From NCBI GenBank assembly GCA_016195115.1, contig JACQAI010000338.1:1-9253 (forward strand): 9,253 nt of DNA, given 5' to 3'. The DNA comes from Pseudomonadota bacterium (GTDB taxonomy: Bacteria; Pseudomonadota; Alphaproteobacteria; Elsterales; Elsteraceae). Shown here piece by piece: positions 1 to 5,962 of this stretch. The notes under the pieces are model-generated. The model did not search any database. It saw only the letters and a program-made list of their open reading frames with translations, and had not been told where the DNA came from. A program made the position numbers and the translations under genes. Position 1 is the stretch's first letter. Every line of letters begins with the position of its first letter.

Positions 1-77
1 CCCATCCAGAACAAACCGGGAAAACTGTCAACCATGTCTCCGGTCTGTAGTGTCAACTATGTTCCCGGTTGCTCACA
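1..77. mobile_element. Probable outer end of an insertion sequence (IS481-like), truncated by the window edge
   Basis: An 18-base unit of the form TGTCAACYATGTYYCCGG occurs twice in direct orientation, at 26-43 and 51-68, a 25-base period. Read on the minus strand the stretch begins TGTGAG (77-72) and then gives two phased copies of a GG-rich block ending in TTGACA. A terminus starting TGT followed by short internal direct repeats resembles transposase-binding ends of IS481-type elements as I remember them. A frame entering from the left edge stops at TAG 48-50 and could be the tail of the transposase, but it is too short to identify. The element would lie to the left, outside the window. Seen: the repeats. 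Inferred: the IS identity. Confidence 0.42.
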
Positions 78-112
78 TAGCGTCCAAGCGTCGGCGTTCG
101 CGGCGAGTTCGC

Positions 113-152
113 GCCCCCTCCCTACCCTCCCCCACGCTGCGCGCGGGGGAGG
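113..152. repeat. 40-bp palindromic GC-rich repeat, copy A
   Basis: These 40 bases recur without a mismatch at 7822-7861. The unit contains an 8-bp inverted repeat, CCTCCCCC (126-133) with GGGGGAGG (145-152), around an 11-base loop rich in GC alternation. It lies between the probable IS end and the livH start. It resembles the short extragenic palindromes common in GC-rich alphaproteobacteria. It has no T-tract, so a classical terminator role is not supported. Confidence 0.8.
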
Positions 153-185
153 GGTTTGAGCAGTGTGCGCGGCACCGGTTAGCCC

Positions 186-1049
186 GTGTACGTCGTCGAG
201 CTGATCGTCAAGGGCCTGGTCTATGGCGGCATGTACGCCATGATGGCGATGGGCCTGACGTTGGTGTACGGCCTGCTCCGCATCCTGCATATCGCGCACG
301 CCGGCGTGTTTACGCTCGGCGCCTATATCGGCGTGGTGGTCGCCAACGCCACGGGAAATCTCCTGCTCGCGACCGCGCTCGCGATCGTCGTGAGCGGCGC
401 GGTCGGCGTGCTGATCTATCGCTGGGCCTACCAGCCGCTGCTCGGCCATCCGGCGTTCGTGCCCATGATCGTGTCGATCGGCCTGTTCATCATAATGCAG
501 GACGGCTTCCGCCTGGTGTTCGGGCCGTACGGTCTCGCCTTCGCGCACAACCCCTATTACGTCACCACGGTCGGCGCCGGCGGCATCACGCTCAACCTGG
601 TCGAGGTCGCGATGGTCGCGGTCGCCGCGACCGTGCTCGGCGGCTTTACCTGGTACGCGAGCAAAGCCCGCACCGGCATCGGCTGGCGCGCTACCGTCAC
701 GGATCCCCAGATGGCCGAGAGCTTCGGCGTCGACCCGCGCGCGGTGCGCTATCGCGTGTTCTTCTTCGGCTCGGCGCTCGCCGGCATCGCTGGCGTGCTG
801 ATCGGCCTGCTGAACAACTACGTCGAGCCGACCATGGGCGCGGTGGTCAGCTACAAGACGCTCGCCATCATCGTGCTCGGCGGGCTCGGCAACGTGCGCG
901 GCACCTTGATCGCCAGCCTGGTGCTTGGCGTCGTCGAGGCGTTCGGCACGATCTATCTCAGCCATCTGCTCGATCGCGACGCGATCGGCTTCCTGTTCCT
1001 GATCCTGGCCCTGATGGTGCGCCCCGAAGGCCTGGTGCGGCGCGCGTGA
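186..1049 (+). CDS. livH: LivH-type ABC transporter permease, branched-chain amino acid family
   Basis: This 287-residue inner-membrane permease would form one half of the transmembrane pore of a LivHMGF-type importer. The N-terminus (residues 5-50) has the family's opening hydrophobic segment running into an ALGLTLVYG-like stretch and an HIAHAG motif. Further hydrophobic segments lie at about 60-78, 93-110, 137-155, 192-210, 225-250 and 266-278. The GGLGNVRG loop at 232-239, followed by a hydrophobic helix, is the cytoplasmic contact region for the ATPase. The GTG start is the only upstream choice, since an in-frame TAG lies at 180-182. An ATG at residue 16 would cut the first helix. No strong ribosome-binding site precedes the GTG. 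livM follows after 7 bases. The substrate cannot be read from the permease; related systems also carry urea, amides or aromatic acids. Confidence 0.93.
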   Translation: MYVVELIVKGLVYGGMYAMMAMGLTLVYGLLRILHIAHAGVFTLGAYIGVVVANATGNLLLATALAIVVSGAVGVLIYRWAYQPLLGHPAFVPMIVSIGLFIIMQDGFRLVFGPYGLAFAHNPYYVTTVGAGGITLNLVEVAMVAVAATVLGGFTWYASKARTGIGWRATVTDPQMAESFGVDPRAVRYRVFFFGSALAGIAGVLIGLLNNYVEPTMGAVVSYKTLAIIVLGGLGNVRGTLIASLVLGVVEAFGTIYLSHLLDRDAIGFLFLILALMVRPEGLVRRA

Positions 1050-1056
1050 GCCGGGC

Positions 1057-1902
1057 ATGAGCGCCTATCTGGTCAGCCTGGCCTGCGTCATCGGCATCAA
1101 CATGATCCTGGCGCTCAGCCTCAACATCATCACCGGCTTCTGCGGCCAGATCAGCCTCGGCCACGCGGCGTTCTACGGCATCGGCGCCTACGCCGCGGCG
1201 CTGCTCGCCAAGGCCGGTGCGCCGCTGGTCGTGTGCCTGCTCGCCGGCACCGTGGTGGCCGGCGCGATCGGCACCGTGGTCGGCCTGACCGCGCTGCGCG
1301 TGCGTCACGATTTCCTGGCGATCACGACCATGGGCGTCGGCTTCATCTTCCTCGGCGTCGTGCGCAAGCAGAGCTGGCTCGGCGGCGAGCTCGGCATCGC
1401 GGCGATCCCCGACGCCGGCTTCGGCCCGCTTGGCTACGCGGTCTTCGTGCTGGCGATCGCCGCCGGTGTGATCGCGCTCAGCCTATGGCTCAAGCGCAGC
1501 TGGATGGGCTTCGCGTTCGACACCGTGGCCGACGACGAGGACGCCGCGCGTACCGTCGGCATCGACGTCGCGAGCTACAAGCTGACCGCCTTCGGCATCG
1601 GCACCGCGATCGCCGGGCTCGGCGGCGGGCTCTACATCTACTTCGCGCACATCATCCTGCCCGACACCTTCGACTTCGCGGTGTCGATCGCGATCCTGAC
1701 CACCGTGGTGGTCGGCGGCTCGGGCTCGGTGTGGGGCGTCAGCGCCGCCGCGGTGCTCCTGACCCTGCTGCCGGAAGTGTCGCGGGTGATCAACGACTAC
1801 CGCCTGCTGGTGTTCGGCGCGATGCTCGTGCTGGTCATGCGCTTCAGCCCGGGCGGCCTGGCCGGCGCGGTGGCGCACGTCATGCGTCGGCGCGGCGCAT
1901 GA
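1057..1902 (+). CDS. livM: LivM-type ABC transporter permease, branched-chain amino acid family
   Basis: This 281-residue membrane protein would be the second permease, pairing with LivH. Family marks are the GFCGQISLGHAAFYGIGAY segment (27-45), the block ADDEDAARTVGIDVASYKLTAFGIG (about 158-182) that corresponds to the usual REDE-AA--GI----KL-AF region, and the GGSGSVWG loop (220-227) that contacts the ATPase. About eight hydrophobic stretches are visible. It is much shorter than E. coli LivM (over 400 residues), but this length is usual for alphaproteobacterial homologues. It starts seven bases after the livH stop, and its TGA stop overlaps the ATG of livG (ATGA), so the three genes are almost certainly one transcript with coupled translation. 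Confidence 0.94.
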   Translation: MSAYLVSLACVIGINMILALSLNIITGFCGQISLGHAAFYGIGAYAAALLAKAGAPLVVCLLAGTVVAGAIGTVVGLTALRVRHDFLAITTMGVGFIFLGVVRKQSWLGGELGIAAIPDAGFGPLGYAVFVLAIAAGVIALSLWLKRSWMGFAFDTVADDEDAARTVGIDVASYKLTAFGIGTAIAGLGGGLYIYFAHIILPDTFDFAVSIAILTTVVVGGSGSVWGVSAAAVLLTLLPEVSRVINDYRLLVFGAMLVLVMRFSPGGLAGAVAHVMRRRGA

Positions 1903-2651
1903 GCGCGCTGCTCGAGGTCGAGGGCCTGCTGCTGCGCTTCGGCGGCGTCATTGCGGCCGATCATCTGAGCTTCGCGGTCGCGTCGGGCGAGCTGCTCGGC
2001 CTGATCGGTCCCAACGGCGCCGGCAAGACCACCGTGCTCCGCTTGATCGCCGGTCTGCTCAGGCCCGAGGCCGGCCGCGTCCGGCTCGGCGGCGTCGACG
2101 TCACCGGCCAGCCGACTCACCGTCGGGTGCGCCGCGGGCTCGGCTTGACGCACCAGCTGGTGCGGCCGTTCCACAGCCTGACGGTGGTCGAGAACGTCAT
2201 GATCGCCGCCGGCCATCGCCACACCCGCAACCCGATCGCCGCGCTGGCGCGCGTGTCACGCATCGCCGAGCGCCGTGCCGCCGAAGCCATCCTCGTGCGC
2301 GTCGGTCTCGCCGACAGCGCCGCGCGACGGCCCGCGGCACTGCCGCTCGGCCAGCGCAAGCGCCTCGAGCTGGCCCGCGCGCTGGCGCTCGAGCCCACGG
2401 TCCTGCTGCTCGACGAGCCGATGGCCGGCCTGAGCTCGGCCGAGGCCGCGGCGCTCGGCGACACCATCTTGGCGCTCAACACGACCGGCACGACGATCGT
2501 GCTGGTCGAGCACAATCTCGGCGAGGTCATGCGCCTGGCGCGCCGCCTGCTCGTGCTCGACACCGGCCGCGCCATCGCCGACGGCCCGCCCGACACCGTC
2601 ATGCGCGACCCCGCCGTCCAGCTCGCCTACGTCGGCACCGCCGCAGGCTAG
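1899..2651 (+). CDS. livG: LivG-type ABC transporter ATP-binding protein
   Basis: This 250-residue cytoplasmic ATPase powers the LivHM pore. In order: Walker A GPNGAGKT (37-44), Q-loop Gln86, a signature segment PLGQRKRLELARAL (149-162), Walker B VLLLDEP (168-174) with catalytic Glu173, and switch His205 in LVEHNL. The signature departs from LSGGQ, but this Lx-G-RKRLELARAL form is, from memory, normal in one LivG subgroup and need not mean loss of activity. The open frame extends far upstream of 1899. The ATG at 1899 is chosen because it overlaps the livM stop and places the usual short beta strand before FGG. The partner ATPase LivF and a periplasmic binding protein are not in the window; the next gene points the opposite way. 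Confidence 0.94.
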   Translation: MSALLEVEGLLLRFGGVIAADHLSFAVASGELLGLIGPNGAGKTTVLRLIAGLLRPEAGRVRLGGVDVTGQPTHRRVRRGLGLTHQLVRPFHSLTVVENVMIAAGHRHTRNPIAALARVSRIAERRAAEAILVRVGLADSAARRPAALPLGQRKRLELARALALEPTVLLLDEPMAGLSSAEAAALGDTILALNTTGTTIVLVEHNLGEVMRLARRLLVLDTGRAIADGPPDTVMRDPAVQLAYVGTAAG

Positions 2652-2820
2652 AGCACGGTGCATTCGAGTTGACCCGATCCCAAAACGAAAACCGTCATCC
2701 CGGCGAAAGCCGGGCTCCAGGATCACGAGCCCGGGATTGGTATTTGATCGCCTGGATCCCGGCTTTCGCCGGGATGACGGGATAGGGTGGATGATTCAAT
2801 CTGACCCAATCACGCTCTAG
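2648..2820. repeat. Long imperfect inverted repeat (MITE-like) between convergent genes
   Basis: The core is a 30-bp inverted repeat with one mismatch, 2692-2721 against 2751-2780, around a 29-base loop. The outer 23 bp pair perfectly and carry the widespread CGTCATCCCGGCGAAAGCC type motif. The outermost seven bases are also inverted copies: CTAGAGC at 2648-2654 and GCTCTAG at 2814-2820. The sequence between the ends and the core is loosely inverted too, for example TTGA and ATCC matches. Those ends contain the TAG stop codons of both flanking convergent genes. There is no T-run after the stem, so factor-independent termination is doubtful, although RNA from either side would fold here. Confidence 0.75.
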
Positions 2821-3332
2821 AGCTGCTTATAAAACAGCGTCGTCTCGGCCAGGCGGCCTTCGGGGCGGAAGGCGTGGCCGGGGACGCGACCGATCTCGAT
2901 CCAGCCGCAGGCGCGGTAGAGCCGGTCGCCGGCGCTGCCGCTTTCGGTGTCGAGCATCAGGAGCGTGCGGCCGGCCGCACGGGCCGCGTCCTCGACCGCG
3001 GCCAGCAGGCGGCGGCCGAGGCCCTGGCGGCGCACGGTCGACAGCACCAGCATCTTGCCGACCTCGGCGCGATGCGGCGCGTTGGGCTGCGGCGCGTCCA
3101 TCAGCAGCGCGGTCGCGACCAGCCGCGCACCGTCGTCGGCGACGAACAGGTGCTTGTCGCCGGCGGCGAGGCCGGAAAGCTGGTTGCGCCAGAACACGCG
3201 GCCCTCGTCGCGGGTGAACCCGGCCATGAAGTTGACCGAGGCGCCGTGCGCCACCGCGTCGACCAGGATGTCGGCGAGCTCGCCGAGCCGCGCTTCAGCC
3301 TCGGCCGTGTCGAGGACGCGGATCGCCGTCAT
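2817..3332 (-). CDS. GNAT-family N-acetyltransferase
   Basis: This 171-residue cytoplasmic enzyme should transfer an acyl group from acyl-CoA to an unidentified amine. The acetyl-CoA pyrophosphate loop is RRQGLGRRLL (101-110), matching the Q/R-x-x-G-x-G/A signature. It is preceded by the strand VGKMLVLSTV (91-100) and followed by a helix, then LYRACGWIEIG (138-148), the usual motif B region. The end, TTLFYKQL, is typical of complete GNAT proteins. Its ATG overlaps the TGA of the upstream XRE-cupin gene (ATGA at 3332-3329), so expression should be coupled to that regulator. The substrate is unknown. A regulator-acetyltransferase pair suggests inducible modification of a small molecule, possibly a toxic amine or antibiotic, but that is inference. 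Confidence 0.88.
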   Translation of the reverse strand: MTAIRVLDTAEAEARLGELADILVDAVAHGASVNFMAGFTRDEGRVFWRNQLSGLAAGDKHLFVADDGARLVATALLMDAPQPNAPHRAEVGKMLVLSTVRRQGLGRRLLAAVEDAARAAGRTLLMLDTESGSAGDRLYRACGWIEIGRVPGHAFRPEGRLAETTLFYKQL

Positions 3333-3910
3333 GGCCGGGTAGCGCCGTGGCTGATCACGACGGCGTAGCGGACCGCTCGCCGGGTCGGATTCCGAAACAG
3401 CACCGGCCGATCGAAGCGCATCAGCAGGCAGTCGCCGCGCTCGAGCCGGAACACGTCGTCGTCGAGCGCCACCTCGAGCGTGCCGTCGAGCACCCAGACG
3501 TGCTGGTCGGCGCCGGCGACGTTCTGGTTGTCGAACGCGACGTGGCCGCCGGCTGGGAATTCGATCTCGACGATGTCGACCGCCGAGCCGGTGCCTTGGG
3601 GCGAGACGTTGCGCCGCACGTAGCGACTCGCGGGATCGCGCCAGGTCGGCTGGTCGCGGCGGCGCGCCAGCGGGCTGGCGGGCGCTGCGGTCTCGGCAAA
3701 CAGCGCCGACAACGTGATGCCGAGGCCGCCGCAGATCTTGTTGAGCAGCTGCGCGGTCGGGCTCGATTCGCCGCGCTCGATGCGCGACAGCATGGCGCGG
3801 CTGACCTCGGCCTGGCGGGCGAGGCCGTCGAGGGTCAGCCTGCGGTTGGCGCGCAATCCGCGGATGCGCGCGCCCAGGCGGCCATCGATGTCGGCCTCGG
3901 CCAAGCTCAT
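3329..3910 (-). CDS. XRE-family transcriptional regulator with C-terminal cupin domain
   Basis: This 193-residue DNA-binding regulator has an XRE helix-turn-helix at about residues 12-68, including LTLDGLARQAEVSRAMLSRIERG with the hallmark S-x-x-x-LS-x-IERGE recognition region. A short linker leads to a cupin fold (about 115-187) with the strand-turn patterns FPAGGHVAF, VLDGTLEVAL and LERGDCLLM. Cupins of this type usually sense a small ligand. The frame stays open upstream to 3991, but that extension translates the repeat at 3961-4033. The ATG at 3910 is the natural start because the HTH begins just after it. No ribosome-binding site is visible, and a promoter ends right at the ATG. It probably regulates itself and the coupled GNAT gene. 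Confidence 0.9.
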   Translation of the reverse strand: MSLAEADIDGRLGARIRGLRANRRLTLDGLARQAEVSRAMLSRIERGESSPTAQLLNKICGGLGITLSALFAETAAPASPLARRRDQPTWRDPASRYVRRNVSPQGTGSAVDIVEIEFPAGGHVAFDNQNVAGADQHVWVLDGTLEVALDDDVFRLERGDCLLMRFDRPVLFRNPTRRAVRYAVVISHGATRP

Positions 3911-3916
3911 ATGTGT

Positions 3917-3946
3917 AGCATAGATTCTAATATATAAGAATTTCAA
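3917..3946 (-). promoter_or_regulatory. Probable promoter with a palindromic operator in its spacer, for the XRE-GNAT operon
   Basis: Reading the minus strand, TTGAAA (3946-3941) and TATGCT (3922-3917) form a -35/-10 pair with an 18-base spacer. The spacer holds a 16-base near-palindrome, TTCTTATATATTAGAA (3940-3925), with a single mismatched pair. This AT-rich island stands out in very GC-rich DNA. The ATG at 3910 begins seven bases after the -10, which predicts a leaderless or nearly leaderless mRNA and fits the missing ribosome-binding site. The operator role, probably for the XRE protein itself, is inferred from position and symmetry. Confidence 0.55.
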
Positions 3947-3960
3947 TCGGTCTTTTTCAT

Positions 3961-4033
3961 CGTCATTGCGAGGAGCGCAGCGACGAAGCAATCCAGAGGT
4001 CGTCTGGATTGCTTCGCTGCGCTCGCAATGACG
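3961..4033. repeat. Inverted repeat with bulges, intergenic palindrome
   Basis: The left arm 3961-3997 and the right arm 4003-4033 are inverted copies separated by five bases (GGTCG). The left arm has two extra 3-base insertions, so the hairpin would carry two bulges on one side. The arm motif, CGTCATTGCGAGG-AGCGCAGCGAC-GAAGCAATCC, is one I recognise as a common dispersed repeat in alphaproteobacteria. It lies 31 bases after the desaturase stop and upstream of the XRE promoter, so it may help separate the two transcripts. Translated on the minus strand it gives a false N-terminal extension to the XRE gene. Confidence 0.85.
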
Positions 4034-4064
4034 GCGTGGGGGCGCGGTCTTACAAAAGCGCGGG

Positions 4065-4748
4065 TCAGTGCACCGGGTGGATCGGCACGAACACGGGTTT
4101 GACCAGCCAGCGGCGGGCGATCTCGGCGTAGCCGCGAAAGTAGTAGTTGCCGTTGTGCGCCAGAAGTTTTCCGCGGGTGTCGCGGTAGAAGCGCGGCAGC
4201 TCGTACCACCGCACGGTCGGCCGCAGGTGATGGGCGACGTGCAGGTTGTTCCAGAGGAACAACAGCCCGAACAGCCAATTCGACTCGACGATGGCGGTGC
4301 GCTCGCCGGGCCGGCGGCCGGCGCGGTGCTCGATGAAGGCGCGCAGCAAGCCCAAGCTGAAGCCCGGATAGGCGATTACGAGCACGTAGTGCCACCACGG
4401 CATGCCGCAGACGTCGGAGATGAACCAGAACAGCGCGCCGACCGCGACAACGTGGAGCGCCCAGTGGGGCAGGTGGCTCAAGTCGCCGCGCGGGAACGGG
4501 AACCACAGGCCGAGCGGCGGATACACGACGATCATGCGCAGCCACGCCGGCGCGCTGCGGAAGCTGTGGATGGCCTCGTGCTGCAGCGAGAAATGCCAGG
4601 CGATCAGATAGGCGCCGATCGGCAGCTGCAGCCACCATGGGATGGCGCCGTGGAACCAGATCAGCAGGAACCAGGCGCCGTAGATCGCCACCGCGACCAG
4701 CCAGGTCGGCCCTTCCCACGCCCAGAACTTGCGCGCGATCGCCTGCAT
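4065..4748 (-). CDS. Fatty acid desaturase-like membrane protein, apparently lacking the middle histidine box
   Basis: This 227-residue protein has the first desaturase motif, HFSLQHEAIHS (52-62), and the third, NNLHVAHH (167-174). It has hydrophobic spans at about 16-34, 40-52, 70-84, 98-112 and 119-137. The tail after NNLHVAHH, with RPTVRWYELPRFYR and NYYFRGYAEIARRWL, matches one bacterial desaturase family closely as I remember it. That family is about 300 residues and has a second box, HxxHH, with a following D-E-LTDP-DDPES stretch, after the FPF-R segment. Here FPFPRGD (83-89) runs straight into LSHLPHWALHVV, which corresponds to sequence well past that box. Activity is therefore doubtful. 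A GTG at 4772 is a possible earlier start, but it would overlap the divergent gene. ATG 4748 is preceded by AAGGG. Confidence 0.72.
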   Translation of the reverse strand: MQAIARKFWAWEGPTWLVAVAIYGAWFLLIWFHGAIPWWLQLPIGAYLIAWHFSLQHEAIHSFRSAPAWLRMIVVYPPLGLWFPFPRGDLSHLPHWALHVVAVGALFWFISDVCGMPWWHYVLVIAYPGFSLGLLRAFIEHRAGRRPGERTAIVESNWLFGLLFLWNNLHVAHHLRPTVRWYELPRFYRDTRGKLLAHNGNYYFRGYAEIARRWLVKPVFVPIHPVH

Positions 4749-4765
4749 CGCCCTTAGTATAGCGC
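4749..4765. promoter_or_regulatory. Very short divergent promoter region with overlapping -10-like elements on both strands
   Basis: Only 17 bases separate the start codons of the desaturase-like gene (ATG 4748, minus) and the monooxygenase (ATG 4766, plus). Within them the minus strand reads TATACT (4761-4756), five of six matches to TATAAT and seven bases before its ATG. The plus strand reads TAGTAT (4755-4760), five bases before its ATG. The candidate -35 regions would lie inside the opposite gene and are weak: TTGGGG at 4782-4777 (minus), and TTGCGC at 4729-4734 (plus, spacer too long). The arrangement suggests leaderless transcripts from a symmetric promoter. This is a pattern reading only. 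Confidence 0.35.
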
Positions 4766-5959
4766 ATGGCACGTGTCCCCAAGATCGCGATCATCGGCGG
4801 CGGCATCGGCGGGCTGGCGGCGGCGCGCGCGCTGCAGCTGCGCGGGATCGAGGTCACGGTCCACGAACAAGCACCGCGCCTGAGCGAGGTCGGTGCCGGC
4901 GTCGTGACCACGCCCAACGCCATGAAGGCGCTCCGCGCGCTCGGCGTCGAAGACGCAGTGCTCGCGAGCGCGTTCGCCTCGCGACGCCAGGTCGTGCGCA
5001 GCTGGCGCAGCGGCCGGATCATCGACCAGACCCGGCTCGATCGCTATCGCGACCGCTTCGGTGCGCCGTTCTGCACCATGCACCGCGGCGATCTCCTGGA
5101 GGCGCTGCGCGCGGCGGTCGGCGACGCACCGATCCGGCTGAATGCGCGCTGCGTCGAGGTGTCGTCGGACGCCCGGGGCGCACACGCCCGCTTCGCCGAC
5201 GGCAGCGCGGTCGAAGCGGATGCCATCGTCGGCGCCGACGGCATCCATTCGGCGGTGCGCACCAGCCTGTTCGGCGCCGAGCACCCGCGCTTCACCGGCT
5301 ACGTGTGCTGGCGCGGCCTGGTCGCGACCGACCGCCTGCCACAAGGACTGGCGCCGCCCGATATGACCGCGTGGTGGGGGCCGCACGGTCACGTCGTGCA
5401 CTACCACGTGCGCCGCGGCGAGCTGCTCAACTGGGTGGCGCACACCGAGACCGTCGCCTGGACCGAGGAATCGTGGTCACGCGAGGGCGACATGGACGAG
5501 GTGATGCGCACCTACGCGGGCTGGAACCCCAAGCTGCTCGCGCTCTTCGCCGCCACCGAGCGCTGCTACAAATGGGCGCTCTACGACCGCGAGCCGCTCG
5601 ACCACTGGACGGTCGGCCGCGCCACCCTGCTTGGCGACTCGGCCCACGCCATGCTGCCCTACCTGGCGCAGGGCGCGGCGCAAGCGATCGAGGACGGCTG
5701 CGTGCTCGCGAGCGAGATCGCGCGTACGCCTGACGACATCGCGACCGCCCTGCAGCGCTACGAGGCGCTGCGCATTCCGCGCACACGGCGCATCCAGCTC
5801 GGCGCCCGCGCACGCGGCCGCGACAATCACCTGCCCTCGGCCTGGGCTCGCCTCAAGCGCGACACGCGGCTGGCGCTACGCCGCTGGTTCAGGCCCAACG
5901 CGACCCTGCACCAGGCCGAATGGATTTTTGCCTACGACGCAGCGCGCGACGGCGGTTAA
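4766..5959 (+). CDS. FAD-dependent aromatic-ring monooxygenase, salicylate hydroxylase/UbiH-like
   Basis: This 397-residue flavoprotein belongs to the group A monooxygenases, which use NAD(P)H and O2 to hydroxylate an aromatic or similar ring. The Rossmann motif GGGIGG is at 11-16 with an acidic end of strand 2 (EQ, 34-35). An arginine-rich stretch precedes the MHRGDL segment (105-110). The DG motif GADGIHSAVR is at 156-165, YVCWRGL at 179-185, and the FAD-ribityl GD motif LLGDSAHAMLPYLAQGAAQAIEDG at 288-311. This block order and length match salicylate hydroxylase and 3-hydroxybenzoate 6-hydroxylase relatives; the exact substrate cannot be read. No ribosome-binding site precedes the ATG. The gene is convergent with the amidohydrolase across a structured repeat. 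Confidence 0.92.
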   Translation: MARVPKIAIIGGGIGGLAAARALQLRGIEVTVHEQAPRLSEVGAGVVTTPNAMKALRALGVEDAVLASAFASRRQVVRSWRSGRIIDQTRLDRYRDRFGAPFCTMHRGDLLEALRAAVGDAPIRLNARCVEVSSDARGAHARFADGSAVEADAIVGADGIHSAVRTSLFGAEHPRFTGYVCWRGLVATDRLPQGLAPPDMTAWWGPHGHVVHYHVRRGELLNWVAHTETVAWTEESWSREGDMDEVMRTYAGWNPKLLALFAATERCYKWALYDREPLDHWTVGRATLLGDSAHAMLPYLAQGAAQAIEDGCVLASEIARTPDDIATALQRYEALRIPRTRRIQLGARARGRDNHLPSAWARLKRDTRLALRRWFRPNATLHQAEWIFAYDAARDGG

Positions 5960-5962
5960 GTG

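Noticed and set aside
57..1058. Long minus-strand open frame (333 residues) opposite livH
   Set aside because: It is rich in His, Asp, Arg and Gln with no domain pattern, and it mirrors a well-supported permease. This is the usual shadow in GC-rich DNA.
50..1060. Plus-strand frame of 336 residues overlapping livH in another frame
   Set aside because: It is extremely arginine-rich and low in hydrophobic order, while the livH frame has clear family motifs over the same bases.
1233..1898. N-terminal extension of livG into livM
   Set aside because: The extension is arginine-rich out-of-frame livM sequence. The ATPase fold starts right after the ATG at 1899.
2692..2780. Factor-independent terminator for livG or the GNAT gene
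   Set aside because: The stem is strong, but no T-tract follows on either strand and the loop is 29 bases. It fits a dispersed repeat better.
4749..4772. GTG start at 4772 for the desaturase-like gene
   Set aside because: It would overlap the start of the divergent monooxygenase and adds eight residues with no family support. ATG 4748 with AAGGG nearby is preferred, though not proven.
3943..5022. Minus-strand frame of 359 residues over the desaturase region
   Set aside because: It reads through the repeat and out of frame with the desaturase motifs. It has no coherent domain.
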